In this document: in pieces, positions 8,160 to 14,767 of the stretch | How the letters are laid out: every line of letters begins with the position of its first letter | Position numbering within the stretch: the stretch's first letter is position 1 | Source of the DNA: an uncultured bacterium | GTDB lineage: Bacteria; Chloroflexota; Anaerolineae; J036; Brachytrichaceae | Length of the DNA stretch: 35,902 bases | Direction of reading: 5' to 3' | Assembly (NCBI GenBank): GCA_903921365.1 | Contig: CAIXPS010000141.1 | Span: 1-35,902, forward strand | The notes under the pieces: model-generated | Told to the model about the DNA's origin: nothing | Databases searched by the model: none | Seen by the model: only the letters and a program-made list of their open reading frames with translations | Translations under genes and position numbers: made by a program

Positions 8160-8645
8160 CTATATGTCAAGCCGATAGCGGCATTTCTGCCGTTCGCCTT
8201 CGCGATACATATCGAGGTCTGGCGGCAGATCGACAATTTCGACAAACTTCGCGCCGGCGAGTTCACAAGTGCGCCGTGACGCGAAGTTGTCGGGATTGCA
8301 GGTAATCCAGATCGTGTGCATCCCGTGTTTGCGCGCGAGCGGGATGAGCAGACGGCACGATCGCGCGGCGTAGCGATGGCCGCGATAAGGCGCGTGCACA
8401 CGGTAGCCGATATGTCCCGCGTACAGGTGGATGTAGTCGGTCTCACCGATGCGCAGTTCGATATTGCCAACTTCTTCGCTCGACCCGACGCCGGCGCTCC
8501 CAAAGACGCTCCGCGTCCCGGCCATCGTCATGTTGAAACGGTAAGATGGCGCCCAGTGACGAAGCTCGTCTCCCTGAAAACGCTGAGCTAAGACGAGATG
8601 CAACTCGCGGTCAATCAGTTTCCCCGGGTCATGAAAGGTCGTCAT
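8160..8645 (-). CDS. GNAT-family N-acetyltransferase
   Basis: A 161-residue protein with the GNAT core. The strand GNIELRIG leads to GHIGYRVHAPYRGHRYAARS, where RGHRYA is the acetyl-CoA pyrophosphate loop (R/QxxGxG/A type). A later NPDNFASRRTCELAGAKF is the usual Asn plus helix near the C-terminus. Closest in style are small predicted acetyltransferases with an unknown acceptor. It is the last gene of the minus-strand glycosyltransferase block, 18 nt after the NHL-fused protein, so it may modify a sugar or protein of that system (inference). Confidence 0.82.
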   Translation of the reverse strand: MTTFHDPGKLIDRELHLVLAQRFQGDELRHWAPSYRFNMTMAGTRSVFGSAGVGSSEEVGNIELRIGETDYIHLYAGHIGYRVHAPYRGHRYAARSCRLLIPLARKHGMHTIWITCNPDNFASRRTCELAGAKFVEIVDLPPDLDMYREGERQKCRYRLDI

Positions 8646-8663
8646 GCTGAAGTAACCTCGCTT

Positions 8664-11600
8664 CTATTTACCAACAAGTGCAAAATCACTAATGGCTCCG
8701 TTTTCTGCGTTTGTTACATACAGGCGATTGTCATGAACAGTCAGGCCGGTGGGCAGGCTGTCGGCGGGGAAGGTGACTCCGGGAAGGTCCACCGGTTTGC
8801 CGTCAAGCGAGTAGGCCAGCACCTGGCGAGTCATCGGACTGCTGATCAACAGTGTGTTGCCGTCCACCGCGAGGAAAGGTTTCTGATCCACAGACTGAAG
8901 TTCGCCCTGATCCATGCTCTGCCAGGCCGGGATGACCCACGCGCGCAGGAACTTGTACTGCGGGTCGAACACCTGAATGCGCTGGTTCCAGATGTCGGCC
9001 ACATAGACATTCCCGGTTGCGTCGACAGCCAGCCCAACAGGTTCGTTAAACTCCCCGTTGCCCGTGCCCGTTTGCCCGAATTGCGCCACGTAGTTTCCTT
9101 CACGATCAAAGACCTGGATGCGTTTATTACCGGTATCTGAGACCAGCAGATGACCATTGTTGTCGAAGATGATCGCGCGCGGGCCGAAGAAGACAGTGGA
9201 GCGCTCGCTGCCTGGATCCGCGCTGACGCCGGGCGTGCCCCACGAGAACAGGAAGTTGCCGCTCGCATCGAACTTTTGAATCCGGTGGTTAAACGTGTCC
9301 GCGACGAAGATGCTCCCATCGGTGTCGACGGCAATCCCCCATGGATCGTTGAATTTGCCGTCGCTGTTGCCAAATCCACCGAATGTGCTAATCGGATTGC
9401 CTTTCGGGTCGGTCTTAACCACCCGGTTGGCTTTGTGATCGATGATGAAGCGCTCGCCATTCGACGCGAAGGCGAGATTCGTTGACCCCTGGAGCTTTAT
9501 GGCCGGGTTGACCGCAGCGTTGCTGCCCGATGCGACCGCCCCAACGCGGTAACTCCAGACTTTCGTTGCAACGTCATTGCGGATGAAAACCGTGAAGCGG
9601 TGTCCAGGCGACCATTTGTCGGGCGTCAGGCTTGTTTTGTTGAAAACCTGCGAGTAGCGAGTAAAGTCGCGATTGAGGATGATATCCCACAGCGCCGCGC
9701 GAGCTTGTGGATTCGTCAAAGAGTACGATATCCGATCCCACGTGAGATCGAAGTAGTCCTGCATCGGCCACCACACCAGCATGTAGTTGAACTTGGTGTA
9801 GTTGTCCTGAAGTTTCGTCTCGTTCTCGGTGCGCTTTGGATTACTGTCTCCGATCATAATCACTTCCTGATCGGAGTAGTTGTCTGGCAATCCGTCGCCA
9901 TTGAAACGGGCATTGGGGAATTCGCGCATATACCACGACATCGGCCAGCTGACGTCGCTGTCGTACCCGACTTTGAGCGACATATCGCCGTAAATGCTCT
10001 TCGAGAGCTCATCGATCTGGTTCAGCGCAATCTTCGTGCCCGGCGCGCCGTGGGCGTAGAACAGGAATTCTTTGGTGTAGTCGTAGTTGATATAGGTCAC
10101 CATGAACGCTGTCCGAATGGTCAAGATGCTCAGGAAGCCGAATGTTGCAAGGATCAGCGCCCGACCCAGATGTGCTTTGCTTATGCGACGAGTGAGATAG
10201 ACGACAAAGGCGATACCTGCGACGGTGGCAAGCACGCCCGCCGCCAGTCGGATCATGCCTATCGTGTCGCCGGGTTGAATATCCAGACCGCCGATTAACG
10301 ACAGGACACGGACACACAGCAACACGATGATCAGTGACAGTCCGCCCAGGGCCACGATGCTCCTGAGGGGGAGGGGTGGGGTCGCGGGGTTGGAAGGGCC
10401 GGAGGGCAATCGTAAAGCGTCTGGCGCGCCCACGGAGGGCAACCGTAAAGCGCCCGGCGTGCCCCTACCAAGAAACTCTGGCGTGCCCCTGCGTGGCGAC
10501 AGGACGTGATCGAGGAACCAGCCGGTGAGTAAGGCCATGGGTAGCGCAAAGTGCACGGTTAGCCAGGGCATTTTTTCGCCAGCCACGCTATAGATAATCC
10601 AAGTGGCGAATGTCCACCACACCAGGAAGAGCGGGAACAGCTTGGTCGGGTTCACAAACGCCCGGCCAATGGGTGTGTCCATGAATCCCTTCCCGGAGGC
10701 GCTCTGGGTCCAGGCAGCTTTATCGATGGCAGGCTGTTCGAGTTTCGCCACAGGCTCAACTAGCGAGACGCCGGGCGTGTCAGAAGGACCTGTTACGTCA
10801 GACGAAAACACGTCCTGCTCTGATTCGCTGGCGTCACGAGGCGCCCCCGATAACGGCGCGCCAGGCGCTGTGTTGTTGTCGTCTATGTTGCCCGGTTCTT
10901 CGGGACTGGCAACCGGCGCCGCCAGCAACTGGCCGGCGCGATAGGCGATATAAAAAATAGCGCACAGTGCGCCTATCACAAGCATGTATTCGTACAGCGG
11001 CACCAGCAGGGCGTAGTAGTAAGGTGGCTGGCTGCCGCGCTTTACATCTTGCTGTGCCATCCAATAACCCAGTTGTCCGACGAACCCCGTGCCGATTCCG
11101 GCGGCATTCGTGAAAACCGTGGTGAATAATGTCATCGTAATCGCGAGGAAGACCCCGGTAATGGGCAGCCAGCGGCGCCAGTTCCACGCGATCCCGATTG
11201 CGGCGCTGACCGCAACCAGCGCCATGCTCAGCGAAAACATGGTGGTGATCATCGACGCGTTGTTGAGCAGGTTGGCCATATCGCCAAGCAGGCTGATCTT
11301 GGCGAGTTCGGCGCCGGTGGTTAGTTGCCAGAGCGGGTTCAGGATGAGCAACAACGCGGGCGACGCCATGAACATGGTTGTGGTCAGAAAGACGATGAAC
11401 AGGCTGAATGCTGGCGCTACGGCAGTGGTGAACCGCAGCCACGCGCCAAAGAAACGCATGAACGCGTAGCTGACGGCTACACAGACGAGCGCCGTCAGCA
11501 GAAGTAAGACGCCGGCATAGACGAGTGTGCGGCCATCGATATTCAGCGTGAGCGGGTTTAGCTGAGTGACGATAGAACTGAGGTTCAGCGCTGACGAAGT

Positions 11601-12350
11601 GAGCTGGCTCACTAACTCAAAGATCAGGCTGGCAACCAGCATCACACCCGCAAGCACTGCGCCAAACCCGGCTGCTTTGAGGACATCACTCACCCGTCGC
11701 CGCGCGTTGTACAACTGAAGTAATGCCAGCGGCACAAGGAACATGAGGAACACCGCAACATTTAGAAACGATGTTGACTTGTCCGCCGCGTGAAATGCGA
11801 GCACGGCCGCCAGACCCACCAGCCAGCCGTATTGCCGGGTGACAAGGTAGCGCCACATGCATAACACCGTCAAGGTTGTCCAGACGAGGATGAATTCCTC
11901 CTGCCGGATGTAGCGGGCATGATAGAGGATGGATGGCGAGATCAGCAATGCCAGGGAAGCCACCAGCGCGCCTCCGCGCCCCAGCCAGCGCCTGAACAGG
12001 TAGGGCAGGGCAACGAGCAATACGCCGAAGACCGCAGTCGGAATGCGCGAGGTGAAGTCACTGTCGCCAAACAGGAAGTAACTCAGCGCGGTGATGTGGA
12101 ATAAGAAAGGCCCGTGCATTAACGGGGTATGCGCAAATCCTTTGCCTGTCGCGAGGTTGTAGGAGAAGTAGGTATGCAGGCTTTCATCGTGGCTCATGAC
12201 GCGCGCGCCCAGGTCCCAGAAGCGCGACACGACTGCGATCAGGATCAGCGCGATATAGAGGATTTTCTCCCAGTCCAGGGCGGCCAGCACAGGCATGTCC
12301 AGCCAGCTAAGGCGCGCGCGGCGGTTTACGTTGTCGGGTTGCTCATCCAT
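8664..12350 (-). CDS. Agl23-like (TIGR03663-type) GT39-fold membrane protein with C-terminal NHL repeats
   Basis: A 1228-residue polytopic membrane protein. The N-terminal half resembles dolichyl-phosphate-mannose/GT39-like transferases of the TIGR03663 (Agl23) type: first helix at about 28-45, then the extracytoplasmic acidic pair Asp55-Glu56 in MSHDESLHTYF, and HGPFLFH in the same loop. About ten further hydrophobic segments follow. Residues from about 960 to the end are soluble and carry at least three NHL units (DPWGIAVD, VADTFNHRIQKFD, EPVGLAVD, VADIWNQRIQVFD), expected to form a beta-propeller outside the membrane. A likely role is transfer of a lipid-linked sugar at the cell surface. 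Around residues 630-665 a loop is encoded by repeat DNA (10366-10505). No ribosome-binding site is seen; the gene follows the AT-rich heptamer array. Confidence 0.82.
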   Translation of the reverse strand: MDEQPDNVNRRARLSWLDMPVLAALDWEKILYIALILIAVVSRFWDLGARVMSHDESLHTYFSYNLATGKGFAHTPLMHGPFLFHITALSYFLFGDSDFTSRIPTAVFGVLLVALPYLFRRWLGRGGALVASLALLISPSILYHARYIRQEEFILVWTTLTVLCMWRYLVTRQYGWLVGLAAVLAFHAADKSTSFLNVAVFLMFLVPLALLQLYNARRRVSDVLKAAGFGAVLAGVMLVASLIFELVSQLTSSALNLSSIVTQLNPLTLNIDGRTLVYAGVLLLLTALVCVAVSYAFMRFFGAWLRFTTAVAPAFSLFIVFLTTTMFMASPALLLILNPLWQLTTGAELAKISLLGDMANLLNNASMITTMFSLSMALVAVSAAIGIAWNWRRWLPITGVFLAITMTLFTTVFTNAAGIGTGFVGQLGYWMAQQDVKRGSQPPYYYALLVPLYEYMLVIGALCAIFYIAYRAGQLLAAPVASPEEPGNIDDNNTAPGAPLSGAPRDASESEQDVFSSDVTGPSDTPGVSLVEPVAKLEQPAIDKAAWTQSASGKGFMDTPIGRAFVNPTKLFPLFLVWWTFATWIIYSVAGEKMPWLTVHFALPMALLTGWFLDHVLSPRRGTPEFLGRGTPGALRLPSVGAPDALRLPSGPSNPATPPLPLRSIVALGGLSLIIVLLCVRVLSLIGGLDIQPGDTIGMIRLAAGVLATVAGIAFVVYLTRRISKAHLGRALILATFGFLSILTIRTAFMVTYINYDYTKEFLFYAHGAPGTKIALNQIDELSKSIYGDMSLKVGYDSDVSWPMSWYMREFPNARFNGDGLPDNYSDQEVIMIGDSNPKRTENETKLQDNYTKFNYMLVWWPMQDYFDLTWDRISYSLTNPQARAALWDIILNRDFTRYSQVFNKTSLTPDKWSPGHRFTVFIRNDVATKVWSYRVGAVASGSNAAVNPAIKLQGSTNLAFASNGERFIIDHKANRVVKTDPKGNPISTFGGFGNSDGKFNDPWGIAVDTDGSIFVADTFNHRIQKFDASGNFLFSWGTPGVSADPGSERSTVFFGPRAIIFDNNGHLLVSDTGNKRIQVFDREGNYVAQFGQTGTGNGEFNEPVGLAVDATGNVYVADIWNQRIQVFDPQYKFLRAWVIPAWQSMDQGELQSVDQKPFLAVDGNTLLISSPMTRQVLAYSLDGKPVDLPGVTFPADSLPTGLTVHDNRLYVTNAENGAISDFALVGK
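10366..10505. repeat. Imperfect GC-rich repeats inside the NHL-fused gene
   Basis: On the coding (minus) strand the words GGGGCACGCC and GGGCGCGCC recur with CGCTTTACG and TTGCCCTCCG, giving two near-identical units of about 33 bp and a partial third. They encode GTPEFLG, then RGTPGALRLPSV and GAPDALRLPSG. The unit looks like an intergenic GC-rich element read through in frame, in a loop between two membrane segments. Confidence 0.8.
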
Positions 12351-12358
12351 ATTAAAGA

Positions 12359-12426
12359 AATTATGAATTAGAAATTATGAATTGGGAATTGTGAAGTATG
12401 AAGTATGATTTTCATAATTCATACTT
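12359..12426. repeat. Heptamer array with inverted heptamers
   Basis: Seven consecutive 7-mers (AATTATG, AATTAGA, AATTATG, AATTGGG, AATTGTG, AAGTATG, AAGTATG) cover 12359-12407. After a 5-nt spacer, two inverted 7-mers (CATAATT, CATACTT) cover 12413-12426. The array fills the gap between two glycosyltransferase genes and uses the same words as 4248-4341. Confidence 0.92.
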
Positions 12427-12431
12427 AGTAT

Positions 12432-14252
12432 CTACTGAACGCCGCTGGCTCTGTTTGCAGTGTCGCTGCTGAGCCACAGAATCCACTTCGTTACTAATTT
12501 CTCGTCGACAGTGCGTTTGGTGTACCAACGCACTAATGGAAGACAGTTGAGCTGGTTCGAACCAGGCGCGGGCGCGGCAGGTTGGCAACGCAGTTCAGCG
12601 AGCGTTGCGCCTGACGTAATGCGAAAAGCGGAACCCACATACACGCCTGTGCTTTCCGGCTTCACGTTAGTGGGCGTCAGTGCCGCCGCGCCATCAGTCA
12701 AGCGTGACACATAAGTGACGCCCAGTTGATTTCTGAGCGCCCAGCGTAATGCCGGCGGCGCCGCGTCGAGCACTTGCAGGGGCATCACGTTGGGATCGCC
12801 ATTGGCTCTCAGGCTGGTGGTCTCAATCGTTTGCACCAGATGATCGATGCCCGCGTCAGTCGCTTCAGCCACGTAGGATTCTGCGGGGTTGGTTGAGCGC
12901 ACTTGTGTCAGCTGGAACCCTGCGCCGAATGTGTAGATGACCATGCAGATGCCATACGCGAGCGCGATGCTGCGTAAGGCGATGCGCGTGCCCGAGTCGA
13001 CCAGCAGCGTGCATACAATGCCGGCGCCGACAATCATGATGCCTGCCAGCAGGATACTCAGGAGCGACGCGGGCTGTTGTTGTTCCGCGTAAAGGCTCAA
13101 ACCCAGGTAAGCATAGATCAACATCACAATCGTAACGCCGCAAACAACGGCGCCTATGACACGGGAAGGAGAGAGGGGGAGCAGGGGAGAGGGGAGAGGC
13201 ACAAGCAGTGCCTCGACCCAGAGATGGGTTGCCAGGCCGGCGCAGCCGATCATCAAGGGCAGCATGTCTGCAACTTCGCGGGATTGGTCGACGAGAAGCA
13301 GCAGCAGCCCGGCTGCGACCCATACCACCCAGATTGCGTCAATCTGGGTGAACTTCTGCTGGAAGACGAGCAGGGTGATGCTGATGATAGCGCTCAGCAT
13401 CAGCAATGGCTCATAGGCGATCAATCCCGAAACGACGCGCAATAGCCCCAGATTACCGGGCGTGACAAGTGTCGAAAACCAGGTCGCGATTCCGTTGAAG
13501 GCATCGCCCAACCCGGAAGGCCGCCAGAGAAACATGGTGCTGGCTAGAACGAAGGCGATGATGGCGCTTAACACGTCCATGAATGAAGGCATAAGCGTTG
13601 CGCGGGCAGCTCGCGATTTGTTGTTCAACACCACGATCAGCCCGCTCACCGCGATGACGAGCAGCGGGCTGATGGCATCCTGACCACAGGCCAGCAACAA
13701 GCCGGCACAGATTGCTGTCGCGGCGCGGCCTCGATTTCGCATAAACGTGAGTACAGCAGTTCCGGCAAGCGCCCAGGCGAGCATGTTCCCTTCCGCTTGC
13801 CGCGATGCAAACCAGAGGGTGGGTGACAGCGTCAGCAGGAGTGAAAAGACCAGAGCGCGACCTCGCCCCAGTTGCGCCCGCGCCAGAAGTGGCAGAAGGC
13901 AAATCCAGACGCCGGCCAGGGCTGTGACCAGCCGCGCCGTGAAGTTGGTTGCGCCGAATATCGACATGAGCATCGATTGAATGCCGCTGAAAAACGGGTC
14001 TGGGGACGTCAGGGCAGTGCCGCGCGCGAGGCTGAGACTGTCGAGTGCAATGCGGGACTCGGTGTTGGTCAGCGGCGTCGCTCCCAGCGCCCATACCCTC
14101 AGGGCGACAACCGCCAGCGCAATGAGCGCCCATAGACAGGTTTCGCGCGTGATGTTCATTCCTAAAGGATGCACAAGCCAGCTCGCGAGCTGAGGCAGGG
14201 ACGACGTCCCCATTCCTGTGTCATCCGCGATGTAAAGTTTATTTCTGGTCAT
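12432..14252 (-). CDS. GT39-like polytopic membrane glycosyltransferase
   Basis: A 606-residue membrane protein from ATG 14252; the frame is open to 14369 but the upstream part overlaps a decayed gene. About a dozen hydrophobic segments are followed by a soluble tail of about 150 residues. After the first helix comes the loop TPLTNTESRIALDSLSLARG, where a single Glu stands where GT39/GT-C enzymes normally have an acidic pair. PDPFFSGIQSMLMSIFGATNFTARL continues the family pattern. It resembles the N-terminal half of the neighbouring NHL-fused protein, so the two may share ancestry. A function as a lipid-linked sugar transferase is inferred; the reduced acidic motif leaves catalysis uncertain. 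A G/A-rich repeat lies within the frame at 13156-13200. Confidence 0.72.
   Translation of the reverse strand: MTRNKLYIADDTGMGTSSLPQLASWLVHPLGMNITRETCLWALIALAVVALRVWALGATPLTNTESRIALDSLSLARGTALTSPDPFFSGIQSMLMSIFGATNFTARLVTALAGVWICLLPLLARAQLGRGRALVFSLLLTLSPTLWFASRQAEGNMLAWALAGTAVLTFMRNRGRAATAICAGLLLACGQDAISPLLVIAVSGLIVVLNNKSRAARATLMPSFMDVLSAIIAFVLASTMFLWRPSGLGDAFNGIATWFSTLVTPGNLGLLRVVSGLIAYEPLLMLSAIISITLLVFQQKFTQIDAIWVVWVAAGLLLLLVDQSREVADMLPLMIGCAGLATHLWVEALLVPLPSPLLPLSPSRVIGAVVCGVTIVMLIYAYLGLSLYAEQQQPASLLSILLAGIMIVGAGIVCTLLVDSGTRIALRSIALAYGICMVIYTFGAGFQLTQVRSTNPAESYVAEATDAGIDHLVQTIETTSLRANGDPNVMPLQVLDAAPPALRWALRNQLGVTYVSRLTDGAAALTPTNVKPESTGVYVGSAFRITSGATLAELRCQPAAPAPGSNQLNCLPLVRWYTKRTVDEKLVTKWILWLSSDTANRASGVQ
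13156..13200. repeat. G/A-rich heptamer array inside the GT39-like gene
   Basis: The plus strand carries GGGGAGC, AGGGGAG, AGGGGAG as successive 7-mers with flanking variants. On the coding strand this reads as PLPSPLLPLSPS, a proline/serine/leucine loop between hydrophobic segments. Confidence 0.8.
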
Positions 14253-14277
14253 CGAATTCTTAAGTATGACGCTATTA

Positions 14278-14764
14278 TCATAGCAATTGTGCCTGACCCT
14301 GTTGGGTCGCGCCGACTTCACGCGCCAGACGCATGATCTCCGGCCACCTTTGCGCCAGTCCGTAAGCACCGGAAGTTTGCCCCACGCCAGACAGAACTTT
14401 GGACAGGATTAACAGGAGAAACAGGAAGGACAGGAGTAACAGGAAGGGAGAGACTGTCTAGTCTTTCTTCCTCTAAATCCTCTAAATCCTCTAAATCGTG
14501 TAAATCCTGTCCTCCCCTCCGATCCTGTTCTTCCTGTCTAAATTCTGTGTCTTTGCCAAACATCTGTTGGCGTGATTCAGGGTTGACCGGTGGGCGGCCG
14601 GTGAATTTGGGCGGGATTTCGGTCATCGCCTTGTTGATCAGCACCGCCACAGGGTTGAGGGCACTGGCGCACGCTTCCAGCCCAAGGCGCTGCGCTTCGA
14701 GCGGCAGGGCGACTTCGATGAGTTTTTTGGGCAGCCCCAAAGGGACTCCAAGCCATTTAGTCAT
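14278..14764 (-). pseudogene. Decayed DUF1156-type DNA methylase remnant
   Basis: On the minus strand the fragment begins [19 protein letters not shown] then [17 protein letters not shown] is the start signature of DUF1156 methylase-type proteins. It continues directly as [20 protein letters not shown], a segment that in full-length members belongs after the catalytic 'GG.IPLEA' motif, and then [17 protein letters not shown]. The join at PLEA suggests an internal deletion between two stretches that both encode PLEA. After 14560 the frame enters an iterated array (14401-14546). Beyond that, 14400-14278 in another frame reads [20 protein letters not shown] and ends at TGA 14278-14280, possibly the original C-terminus. 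Full-length members are many hundreds of residues, so this is non-functional as a methylase. Confidence 0.7.
14401..14546. repeat. Nonamer arrays within the decayed methylase
   Basis: The first part has 9-mers TAACAGGAG, AAACAGGAA, GGACAGGAG, TAACAGGAA. The second has four exact-period 9-mers at 14471-14506 (CTCTAAATC three times, then GTGTAAATC). The third part (CCTGTCCTCC... CCTGTTCTTCCTGTC) is roughly the inverse of the first, so the whole can fold on itself. Confidence 0.9.
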
Positions 14765-14767
14765 TGT

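Noticed and set aside
9600-10298. 232-codon open frame on the plus strand
   Set aside because: It is antisense to a well-supported membrane protein gene and has no recognisable motifs; high GC at third positions creates such shadows.
14253-14369. Extended start of the 606-residue glycosyltransferase
   Set aside because: The upstream codons overlap the C-terminal piece of the decayed methylase and have no family resemblance.
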